The position numbers and the translations under genes are program-made. This document shows positions 21,774 to 28,556 of a stretch of 64,000 nucleotides of DNA, piece after piece. The notes beneath the pieces were generated by a model. The model saw nothing but the letters and a program-made list of their open reading frames with translations. It was not told where the DNA came from and ran no database searches. This DNA comes from a virus. Numbering within the stretch: the stretch's first letter is position 1; each line of letters starts with the position of its first letter. The stretch spans positions 51,585-115,584 of IMG/VR virus record IMGVR_UViG_3300025057_000003; one strand, 5' to 3'.

Positions 21774-23633
21774 TTACTGGATTTCACAGGCTCCTCCAGC
21801 ACACGCTAGTTCACCTGTAAGATTTGTTTCATCCGTCTCTTCAGTCACTTTAGATAAATCAACTTCTTTGAGATATTTTAACATCTCATTGTATTTATCT
21901 TCTGTAATATCTTGAAACGGTGCTTGTTTATATGTACCACCATTATATGGCAATACAGATAGTCCGTTATAGAACTCTCTATTATTCCACATCCACTCAC
22001 CTGCTAGATCCCATTCATCTTCTTTCAAAGAGATAGTTGCAGATACATTATGTGAATTAGAACCATTTCTGTGACCTGGTTTAATCCACTCTGTAGCTAC
22101 ACGCTTAACTCTTTCTAAAAGAGCAAATGGTGATTCTGTTCTCATGATGGCTCCTTTTGGTGCCTTTTGAGGAACGCTAATTACAGCAGTAGTATGAGGG
22201 CTAAAGTATTCATCTTCAACCAACTCCGGGATGTTCTTAGAAAGATAATTATATATAGCTTCATTCTTACCTACACGGAGAGTACGTATATAGTAATCAT
22301 TATGCCATGCATGTATTCCTGAACTTGTACCTAATGTAAGAGAAGTTGTACCCGCAGGTTTTACAGTAGTTGTTCTAGCTGATTTGTTAATACCAATCAA
22401 CTTTGCAACTCTTGCGTTTTCATTCTTTACAACTTCAGCGGCTTCAGTCATATTATAACCTAAAACAGATCCGGATCCAATTCCTGTCATTGATACACCA
22501 ATCAGTGCATCTTTCTCAGTTGTTTCTCTCCAGATATCTCTTAGATAATGAAAGTCTGTATATCCTGCTTGTAAAGTTCCAATGAAAGCCGCGGCTTTCA
22601 CTCTAGCATTTAAATCTTCTTGAGATTCAATGTTAGATACATTGACTTCACATAAGTTACAGAATTGATATGGACGTAGTGCAATCTCACAACAAGGATT
22701 AGTTCCCCAATCTTTGTCATTATTAAAGTAGATACCTGGTTCACCAGCTCCACTCTTTTCTACACGGTCCCACAACTTCATGAAGAACTTCTTTGTAATC
22801 TTATGTCTCATTAAGACAGCAGAGTTATTAGCCCTACCTCTTTGTGGATTAAGTTCCCACCAAGATCCAGACTTACATGCAATCATATCATCATCATCTG
22901 CTGAAAACAAAGATATAAGTGCAGCTCTACGGATACCTCCTGCCAATACTGCATCTGCAATATGACAAACAATATCATGAACTTCTAATGTAGTAAGCTG
23001 ATCACCATCATCCTTTGAATCTAAGATACCTGTTACCTTAACAATGCACTCTTTCAATGGCTGAGGTCCTGGAGCTTTACCACCAGATGTTATAAGTCTA
23101 GCACCCTTTGGTCTAATATCAGAGTAATCAAACTCTATACGAGAACTTTTACCATTAAGATAAGACTTCATAAGAACTTTAATTGCATCTGCCCAACCCT
23201 CAATTGAATCACCAATTAAGAATCTTCTTTTGCGTTTTACATAAGGTTTATTAATAGGGGGTAGTTTTTCTACATGATGCTTCTGTACTGAATATCCTAC
23301 ACCAGTCCCACCTAGTAGTAAGAACATAATTTCACTAAAGGACTCACGATCATCAATGGGCAAATAAGCACAGTTATATATTCTATTAGGAGATATTTCA
23401 ATTGGCTTGCCGCCAAATTGCATTGATCTCATAGATGGTAATACTTTTTTATCATATACGAACTTGTAGGTTTCTTCAATCTGATCTTTTAACTCAGGAT
23501 ATTTTTTGATATGCATATCCTTGTTTCTAGTTACAAGTTCTTGCCAGGTTTCTCTTCTATTGAGTTCAGGGATGTACCGGGCATATTTCATGTGGACAGT
23601 AATGTCACTAAGAATTTTGTTACTTAATTCCAT
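21774..23633 (-). CDS. nrdJ: Adenosylcobalamin-dependent (class II) ribonucleotide reductase
   Basis: 619 residues, related to the monomeric Lactobacillus-type class II reductases (about 740 residues), so shorter than the founding member. It makes deoxyribonucleotides for phage DNA synthesis without oxygen dependence, using host cobalamin. Cysteines expected for catalysis are visible: C88 in YNCAY, C313/C314 and E315 in TNPCCEIAL, and C325 in FCNLCEV. A redox pair near the C-terminus lies in CAGGACEIQ (C611, C616). GGTGVGYS (108-114) and KPAGTTS are family signatures. The usual NPCGE-type segment reads NPCCE here. The gene stands alone on the minus strand between two rightward blocks, with its own terminator and an inverted repeat upstream, so it is probably expressed with the leftward genes rather than the late genes. 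Confidence 0.93.
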   Translation of the reverse strand: MELSNKILSDITVHMKYARYIPELNRRETWQELVTRNKDMHIKKYPELKDQIEETYKFVYDKKVLPSMRSMQFGGKPIEISPNRIYNCAYLPIDDRESFSEIMFLLLGGTGVGYSVQKHHVEKLPPINKPYVKRKRRFLIGDSIEGWADAIKVLMKSYLNGKSSRIEFDYSDIRPKGARLITSGGKAPGPQPLKECIVKVTGILDSKDDGDQLTTLEVHDIVCHIADAVLAGGIRRAALISLFSADDDDMIACKSGSWWELNPQRGRANNSAVLMRHKITKKFFMKLWDRVEKSGAGEPGIYFNNDKDWGTNPCCEIALRPYQFCNLCEVNVSNIESQEDLNARVKAAAFIGTLQAGYTDFHYLRDIWRETTEKDALIGVSMTGIGSGSVLGYNMTEAAEVVKNENARVAKLIGINKSARTTTVKPAGTTSLTLGTSSGIHAWHNDYYIRTLRVGKNEAIYNYLSKNIPELVEDEYFSPHTTAVISVPQKAPKGAIMRTESPFALLERVKRVATEWIKPGHRNGSNSHNVSATISLKEDEWDLAGEWMWNNREFYNGLSVLPYNGGTYKQAPFQDITEDKYNEMLKYLKEVDLSKVTEETDETNLTGELACAGGACEIQ

Positions 23634-23670
23634 TTAAATAATTTTTGTTGTTAATAATTGATTTTTATTT

Positions 23671-23712
23671 GAGTTACTTTTTGAAAAAATGCCTTGTTAG
23701 TTTTTGTAACTC
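23671..23712 (-). promoter_or_regulatory. Inverted repeat upstream of the reductase gene
   Basis: GAGTTAC (23671-23677) and GTAACTC (23706-23712) form perfect 7-base arms around an AT-rich 28-base centre, 38-79 bases before the reductase start codon. It could be an operator or a leader hairpin. The sequence shows symmetry only; no known box is recognised. Confidence 0.35.
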
Positions 23713-23756
23713 TCATATACTTAATTTAAGAAAAATATGTCTTAAAATCAAGATGA

Positions 23757-23903
23757 TTAATTTAATATTCTCATAAATGAGAACCTGAAGAATAATAACC
23801 CTATTTCAATACCAAAAGTATCAAGAACATTTTGATCTTCATCTAAGAATTTATTATTTAAAATTTGAATACCCAGCAAAGGGGCTTTAGGTAATAATAC
23901 CAT
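23757..23903 (-). CDS. Possible small protein (48 residues) upstream of the reductase
   Basis: An ATG-initiated frame (MVLLPKAPLLGIQILNNK at the start) ends in an amphipathic/hydrophobic tail GIEIGLLFFRFSFMRILN and a TAA stop. Composition and codon use look like the neighbouring genes, and it fills most of an otherwise empty 400-base gap upstream of nrdJ. No family is recognised. A 7-base inverted repeat (23768-23774 with 23777-23783) lies inside its 3' end. It could be a chance frame in AT-rich DNA. Confidence 0.4.
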   Translation of the reverse strand: MVLLPKAPLLGIQILNNKFLDEDQNVLDTFGIEIGLLFFRFSFMRILN

Positions 23904-24038
23904 GTGGAAAGAGTTTTTTGACATATATTAAAATTTAAAGTTATATAATTTAAACTACAAAAATTCCAATGATTTTTGTATATTATAGTATAGAGTACTA
24001 AGTGATAGTACTGAATTTTGTTTCTACTTTATTGAAAA
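23904..24038. promoter_or_regulatory. Divergent intergenic region, likely promoter zone for the late block
   Basis: About 135 bases of very AT-rich DNA separate the leftward reductase side from the rightward late genes. It contains TTGACA followed 20 bases later by TATAAT, and an AGTACT direct repeat (AGTACT, 7 bases, AGTACT near 23996-24014) 25-45 bases before the first late gene. The rightward block needs a promoter here since the nearest upstream gene is on the other strand. The exact start site cannot be assigned. Confidence 0.4.
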
Positions 24039-24410
24039 ATGTTTTCAAAAATAAAAAATATTTTGACGTACTATGATTCTGAACCTACAGAAATTATGCA
24101 GGGCATCATATGGTTTATATTATTCCCTATAATATATACAGTAGAACACGGTCTAAATTTATTTTTGGTTGTAACCTCAATGGTTATAGGATTCTGTGGG
24201 CTATATTCAGTTTGTTATCATTCTCTAAAGACAAGAAAAACTTTAGCCTTTAGCACTTTTTTATTTTCAACAATTGTTGTTTTAATGTATCTAATCAAAG
24301 GAGACTTTGTTTGCCCTACTCATTGGGGTTGGGCTGTAATTTGCTTTAGTGCTTTCTTCAATCTAAAAAGAATTACTAATCATTACTATAGATCTTTGCA
24401 AAATGGATAA
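24039..24410 (+). CDS. Small multi-pass membrane protein
   Basis: 123 residues with three to four hydrophobic segments (about 20-40, 40-58, 68-90 and 98-110) and a basic C-terminus. It opens the late block and overlaps the next gene by 8 bases. Its position ahead of a TM/coiled-coil protein and the holin suggests a part in lysis or virion assembly at the membrane. No family is recognised. Confidence 0.6.
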   Translation: MFSKIKNILTYYDSEPTEIMQGIIWFILFPIIYTVEHGLNLFLVVTSMVIGFCGLYSVCYHSLKTRKTLAFSTFLFSTIVVLMYLIKGDFVCPTHWGWAVICFSAFFNLKRITNHYYRSLQNG

Positions 24411-24708
24411 TCTAACAACAGCAGTAGTTACATTAATTACCGTACTCTTTTCAGCAGGAGCTTGGAAATTTTATGAAACAAGAATGAAATTAAAATCAGA
24501 ACTAATGAAAGGAGAAAAAAATGATCAAAACATGTATAGAGATGATCTTAGAGAACGTGTTAGAAATCTTGAAAGGTTATTAAACATTAGTGCTGATGAA
24601 AAAGATGAGATGCGTCAACAGATCTTGTCATTAACAGAAGAAGTGGGTGTACTTAGAACTAAAGTTGCATTTCTTGAAAAAGAAAATGAAAGACTCCGGA
24701 ATGTATAA
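24403..24708 (+). CDS. Membrane-anchored coiled-coil protein (spanin-like or structural)
   Basis: 101 residues: one N-terminal membrane segment (residues about 5-22), then a long charged helix with heptad spacing (about 45-100, e.g. RVRNLERLL and LRTKVAFLEKENERL). The topology is that of an inner-membrane spanin or of a holin-associated factor, but sequence alone does not settle it. It overlaps its upstream neighbour by 8 bases, which indicates coupled translation. Confidence 0.6.
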   Translation: MDNLTTAVVTLITVLFSAGAWKFYETRMKLKSELMKGEKNDQNMYRDDLRERVRNLERLLNISADEKDEMRQQILSLTEEVGVLRTKVAFLEKENERLRNV

Positions 24709-24713
24709 ATGAT

Positions 24714-25055
24714 ATGATAGTCTTTGTTATATTAGTATTTTTTCTTATCTTATATAGTAGTATGGGAATAATTATGTCCCAGAATAAAATTACAATTATG
24801 AAAGTTATTAAATTAATTTTTAAGGTGATATGGACTATATCACTTCAAAATATTTTTCTATGGTTAGGTATGGCTTGGAAATGGGCTTGGTCTAAAACTG
24901 AAGTTGATGAAAAAGCTATTGCTGTAGCTAAAGAAGTAAAACGTAGAGCTGAAAATGCAGCAGACGAAATGGGTGATGTTGTTGATGCTTTAAAAGGTAA
25001 AGAAATAAATCCAAATGGCAGCGCAAAAAAAACTAAACATAAAAAAAGCAATTAA
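24714..25055 (+). CDS. Small membrane protein with charged C-terminal helix
   Basis: 113 residues from ATG 24714, or 93 if translation starts at ATG 24774 (MSQNKITI). Two hydrophobic segments (about 1-20 and 30-55) precede a charged helix (VDEKAIAVAKEVKRRAENA) and a Lys-rich tail. The last 41 bases overlap the next gene in another frame. It belongs to the run of short late genes typical of crAss-like phages; no specific function is recognised. Confidence 0.5.
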   Translation: MIVFVILVFFLILYSSMGIIMSQNKITIMKVIKLIFKVIWTISLQNIFLWLGMAWKWAWSKTEVDEKAIAVAKEVKRRAENAADEMGDVVDALKGKEINPNGSAKKTKHKKSN

Positions 25056-25218
25056 GAAACCAGGTTCTTTAACTGCCACTGCAAAAAGAGCAGGAGCTGT
25101 AAAGAAGGATGGTACTATTAAAGTGTCTTGGCTACGTGAAAAAGCTAAAGGAGGAAATAGCAAAACCGCACAACGTGCTAGATTTGCTTTAACCTTAAGA
25201 AAGTTAAACAAAAAATAA
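25015..25218 (+). CDS. Small basic late protein (67 residues)
   Basis: Highly basic, with the pattern KKPGSLTATAKRAGA, then KDGTIKVSWLREKAKG, then AQRARFALTLRKLNK. I recognise this style of short Lys/Arg-rich protein as recurrent next to structural genes of crAss-like phages; a DNA-binding or minor virion role is plausible but unproven. It starts inside the previous gene (41-base overlap in another frame). Confidence 0.6.
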   Translation: MAAQKKLNIKKAIKKPGSLTATAKRAGAVKKDGTIKVSWLREKAKGGNSKTAQRARFALTLRKLNKK

Positions 25219-25235
25219 ATTAAAACTTAGAAATT

Positions 25236-25763
25236 ATGCCTTATAATATGAAAAAAGCTGGTATGAAATACCAAGATGGAGGGTCTATAAAAAAAACAGC
25301 AAAAAAAGCTGTAAATAAAGCAAAGTCAGTAGATGATGCAATTGAAAAAAAATATCCTTCAGTTGCAAAAAACCCTGCATACAAAGGGGCGAAGTCTGCA
25401 GCTAAAAGTACCTTAAAATATCTTGGCTTAATGCAGAAAGGTGGAGCAATGAAATCACCAGATGCTTCTAAATATGTGGGTAATCCAATGGGTTACTATG
25501 CTGATAAAGCAGCTTACGGAAGAGAGATGGCCCGTCAAAAGATGATGCAAGGTGGTGGTGCTTATGACAGTAACATTGAAGCTCTTAATGTAATAGAACA
25601 AGAGCGTGATGCTATGCGAGCTAGAAAACAAAACAGATTGGATTCTAAATTAAAAAGAAAGCAAACAAAAGAAAAAATCTCTAGTGTTAATGCAGATATA
25701 GCTAGAAATAGATCTGATAAAAGAGCAGCTAATCAATCTAATAGAATGTTTAAAAGAAGATAA
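25236..25763 (+). CDS. Basic, Gly/Met-rich small structural-type protein
   Basis: 175 residues, with short Gly-rich turns (YQDGGS, MQKGGAM, MMQGGGAY) separated by Lys/Ala-rich helices and an Arg/Lys-rich C-terminus ending FKRR. It lies 17 bases after the small basic gene and 2 bases before the holin. Composition suggests a virion component or assembly factor. No domain recognised. Confidence 0.55.
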   Translation: MPYNMKKAGMKYQDGGSIKKTAKKAVNKAKSVDDAIEKKYPSVAKNPAYKGAKSAAKSTLKYLGLMQKGGAMKSPDASKYVGNPMGYYADKAAYGREMARQKMMQGGGAYDSNIEALNVIEQERDAMRARKQNRLDSKLKRKQTKEKISSVNADIARNRSDKRAANQSNRMFKRR

Positions 25764-25765
25764 TT

Positions 25766-26212
25766 ATGGCAGCACCTTGGGTTACAAAATTATTTGGAGG
25801 TCTTCTTAGTAAAGCAGATACAATCATAGATGAGGTAGTCACTTCTAAAGAGGAAAAGATTACCCTTAAAAATGCTATGCAAAAAATGCTGCTTGACAGT
25901 GAGGCTGTTGTTCAAGAGAATGTAACAGAACGTTGGAAAGCAGATATGAGCTCTGATTCATGGTTATCCAAAAATGTCAGACCTATGGTTCTGATTTTTT
26001 TGGTTGTATGCACTATGATTTTAGTATTTATTGATGCGGGTTTTATTGACTTTAAAGTAGAAGATAAATGGATTAACTTACTAGAGATCACATTGCTTAC
26101 TGTTATTGGAGCATACTTTGGTGGTAGATCTATTGAGAAAGTTAAGAATACAAATGTTGTAAAAAATGAGACTAAACGTAAAGGTCTATTCAGAAAGAAA
26201 GAAGAAGAGTAG
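25766..26212 (+). CDS. Holin, 3-TM family
   Basis: 148 residues. The segment ADMSSDSWLSKNVRP, followed by three hydrophobic segments (about 75-93, 96-106 and 113-128) and GAYFGGRSIEK, matches the Holin_3TMs family, which forms the inner-membrane lesion that starts lysis. An N-terminal amphipathic part and a Lys/Glu-rich tail flank the core. It ends with TAG; its last 47 bases overlap the tiny basic gene that follows. No endolysin is adjacent; peptidoglycan-active candidates lie in the 54-58 kb block or outside the window. Confidence 0.85.
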   Translation: MAAPWVTKLFGGLLSKADTIIDEVVTSKEEKITLKNAMQKMLLDSEAVVQENVTERWKADMSSDSWLSKNVRPMVLIFLVVCTMILVFIDAGFIDFKVEDKWINLLEITLLTVIGAYFGGRSIEKVKNTNVVKNETKRKGLFRKKEEE

Positions 26213-26297
26213 ACCAGGTGTCCACGCTAAAAGTAAAACCTCTAGATCTAAAAGTAGTAAAAACTACAAGAAGAAATATAGGGGACAGGGAAAATGA
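26166..26297 (+). CDS. Tiny basic protein, nested start inside the holin gene
   Basis: A 43-residue frame, too short to have been listed by a length cut-off. It starts at ATG 26166 inside the holin gene and stops at TGA 26295-26297. The core SRPGVHAKSKTSRSKSSKNY and the tail KKKYRGQGK look like a short, conserved basic protein I associate with crAss-like late operons. The stop overlaps the next ATG (ATGA), a sign of coupled translation. Role unknown; nucleic-acid or virion binding is plausible from charge. Confidence 0.6.
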   Translation: MRLNVKVYSERKKKSRPGVHAKSKTSRSKSSKNYKKKYRGQGK

Positions 26298-26383
26298 AGA
26301 TATTAGGATTAGTAGCGTTTATTATTGTAATGCTACTTCTTCATATAATAAAGATGAGGAGCAGATGGAGGACGTACCTTTAA
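26294..26383 (+). CDS. 29-residue single-pass membrane peptide
   Basis: Starts at ATG 26294, overlapping the TGA of the previous frame by four bases. The peptide is KILGLVAFIIVMLLLHII followed by a basic tail: one membrane helix with positive residues after it. It overlaps the next gene by 19 bases. It may be a mini-holin, antiholin or spanin partner, given its place right after the holin; that is inference from position. Confidence 0.45.
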   Translation: MKILGLVAFIIVMLLLHIIKMRSRWRTYL

Positions 26384-26520
26384 TTGAAATTGTTTTTCAT
26401 TGGCCGCATGATCGGCTTGCTTTAGGTTGGGACTGGATTAGACCGGATGAACAATATGATTATACAACAGTTAGATTATATTTATTAATAACTACAATAA
26501 CAATAAATTATGGCAAATAA
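26365..26520 (+). CDS. Small conserved-looking late protein (51 residues)
   Basis: The open frame runs from 26218, but its first 49 codons overlap two other genes in other frames, so I start it at ATG 26365 (MEDVPLIEI). The body VFHWPHDRLALGWDWIRPDE, then YTTVRLYLLITTITINYG, alternates polar and hydrophobic residues as in a small beta sandwich. I believe it is a recurring phage small protein, but I cannot name a function. Confidence 0.5.
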   Translation: MEDVPLIEIVFHWPHDRLALGWDWIRPDEQYDYTTVRLYLLITTITINYGK

Positions 26521-26695
26521 AAAATATTACAGAGCAGGTGGTCAGCCATCATTGCTTACTTCATTACAAGGACGTTTAGATATGACTATGCCTGGTGCAA
26601 TTAATAATAAATACATGAAAGGTAAAGATTGTGGTTGTAGTAAAAAGATGCAATTAGGAGGCGGAACTCATAATACTTATTTTGGTAAGAAATGA
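26510..26695 (+). CDS. Small Gly-rich protein with Cys pair
   Basis: 61 residues beginning MANKKYYRAGGQPS, with a CGCSKK segment and a C-terminus rich in Gly and Lys. It overlaps the previous gene by 11 bases and the appendage gene that follows by 4 bases (ATGA). It is unassigned; it probably belongs to the structural or assembly set of the late operon. Confidence 0.5.
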   Translation: MANKKYYRAGGQPSLLTSLQGRLDMTMPGAINNKYMKGKDCGCSKKMQLGGGTHNTYFGKK

Positions 26696-28296
26696 ATATT
26701 TTAACGGATATACTTAGTCTGATTAAAAGGAAAAAGTTTGTTGATCAAGCTAAAGCCAATGATGTATTAGTTCTTGGGATTAATGAAGAACCTGAGATAG
26801 AAGGTATAGCATCACCGGTTCCCTATAAAGACGTTAAGTTAATCAAAGTATCAGACTTTATTTCTGCAGGATCTGTAGATGCAGAGAATGTACCAATAGG
26901 TGCATCTGAAGCAGGATGTTTTAAAAATAAGGTTACGGATCCAGTTACTGGGGAAGCTACACTTAACTTTAGAAGATTAAAATCACTGTCTCTAGATCTT
27001 ACTATACAAGAAAACGGAGACTACGTTGAGTTTGATATTGATGTTATAGATGAAGGTGTTTGGTCTATACCTAATGCTGCAGGTAAAGATATATATTATG
27101 ATACATTTCAAGATGCTTTAGATGCAGCTTCTTCTGGAGATACCGTATATCTACATACTAATGTTATAGAAACTGGAGCAGTTACTGTAGTATTAAAAAC
27201 TGGAGTTAATGTTGACTTTAATGGATTTACATATATATTAGATGAACCATCTAATATAAGTGCAATTGGTGATGGTGGACTGGGTGTAACTGGTGTTGTA
27301 TTATCAAATGGAATAGTTCAAAGAAAAGGTGCTCTGGTTACAGGAACTGAAACGGATACCTTAGCTCTTTATATACAAAGTGGGTCATCAATAATTACAT
27401 ATGAAAATATGATCTTTACAAATAATAATGGTGTAGCTTGTAGAGTTGATGGTGAGACAAGAGGTATAAAAGGTAAAGGTACAGTAGTTGGTATATCATG
27501 TGGATTTTCTTCATATTTGTATAATTCAATAGGATTTGGTGCAAATACTGGTATAGGTATAAATTCAACTGCTGAAGGAAAAGTGGGTGAACTATATAAT
27601 TGTATAGGATATTCTGATCTTGGAGTTGGTATAAATTCAAATTTTGATATAATAAGTTGTAAAGGTTATTCAGGAGGAGATGACGGAATTAGAGTAAACG
27701 GACTTAGAATATATGACTCATTTGGATTTAGTACAAGGGCTAACGGGATCTCTTTATTAAACTGCGAGGCTCATTTCTGCAAAGGTGTATCTCTTGCTGC
27801 AACTGAGGAATTACCAATTGGTAGTTCTGGAATTAGAATAGAAGATTGTGTCAATATAAATAATTGTGCAGGTTATGGCTCACAGGCTAACGGTATGGGT
27901 GTTATAACTACCGGGATAATTACTAGATCTATAATTTCAAATTCATCAGCCAGCAGTACTAGAAATGCACTTAGAGTATATCAATATCTTGGAGTTGGTA
28001 CTCAGACAACAGATATGGTATTCATGAATTGTTCTTTTGATGGGTCTAGAGATGTTGCATTAATTGATAGAAATGATGTTGCTAAAACAACCTTTATGAA
28101 TTGTAGTTTTTACACAATTAATGATTTTTACAGTTGCATAAAAGGTATAAGCTCAGGTTCAACTACTATACCTGTTGATGTTAGTTATGCAAATTGTACA
28201 TTTAAGACAGAACAAAATTCTGCGGGTACACCGCTTGTTAATATAAATCAAGCAATAACAAATACTACAGATAACCAAGGTAATACTTACATATAA
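26692..28296 (+). CDS. Appendage/tail-spike-like protein with right-handed beta-helix
   Basis: 534 residues. An N-terminal anchor of about 120 residues (DVLVLGINEEPEIEGIASPV...) is followed by a segment FQDALDAASSGDTVYLHTNV and GVNVDFNGFTYILDEPSN, the entry of a pectate-lyase-type beta-helix. After it come many short coils rich in Asn, Cys, Gly and Ser. The same entry motif recurs in the C-terminal third of the 1,033-residue neighbour, so the two share a helix module. The likely role is binding or cutting host surface glycan. No catalytic residues can be assigned by eye. Confidence 0.7.
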   Translation: MNILTDILSLIKRKKFVDQAKANDVLVLGINEEPEIEGIASPVPYKDVKLIKVSDFISAGSVDAENVPIGASEAGCFKNKVTDPVTGEATLNFRRLKSLSLDLTIQENGDYVEFDIDVIDEGVWSIPNAAGKDIYYDTFQDALDAASSGDTVYLHTNVIETGAVTVVLKTGVNVDFNGFTYILDEPSNISAIGDGGLGVTGVVLSNGIVQRKGALVTGTETDTLALYIQSGSSIITYENMIFTNNNGVACRVDGETRGIKGKGTVVGISCGFSSYLYNSIGFGANTGIGINSTAEGKVGELYNCIGYSDLGVGINSNFDIISCKGYSGGDDGIRVNGLRIYDSFGFSTRANGISLLNCEAHFCKGVSLAATEELPIGSSGIRIEDCVNINNCAGYGSQANGMGVITTGIITRSIISNSSASSTRNALRVYQYLGVGTQTTDMVFMNCSFDGSRDVALIDRNDVAKTTFMNCSFYTINDFYSCIKGISSGSTTIPVDVSYANCTFKTEQNSAGTPLVNINQAITNTTDNQGNTYI

Positions 28297-28306
28297 AATA
28301 TACATT

Positions 28307-28549
28307 ATGAAAAAACCAAGTAAAACAGAAATGAGAAAATGGGAGATTGAATCAGCATTGTCAACTTTACAAAGAGCTGAGGAGATAAAAAAAGATGCAT
28401 CTTTAATGCGTGATGTAAAAAAGGCAGCTAAAAGTCAAGCAGATAGTTTAATGAAACTTGGCGGAGCTGTAACTAGTAAAAGAACTATTACTAGAAAATC
28501 TCCAGTAAGAACAACAACTACTAAGAGAACTCTTAGAAGAAAAAAGTAA
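28307..28549 (+). CDS. Small basic protein between appendage genes
   Basis: 80 residues, Lys/Arg/Thr-rich (TKRTLRRKK at the C-terminus), with a helical first half. It is placed 10 bases after one appendage gene and 7 bases before the next. Possibly an assembly factor or minor virion protein. No motif recognised. Confidence 0.5.
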   Translation: MKKPSKTEMRKWEIESALSTLQRAEEIKKDASLMRDVKKAAKSQADSLMKLGGAVTSKRTITRKSPVRTTTTKRTLRRKK

Positions 28550-28556
28550 ATAAGAC

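Noticed and set aside
26218-26364. Upstream 49 codons of the frame ending at 26520
   Set aside because: They overlap two small genes in other frames that have better composition; start moved to 26365.
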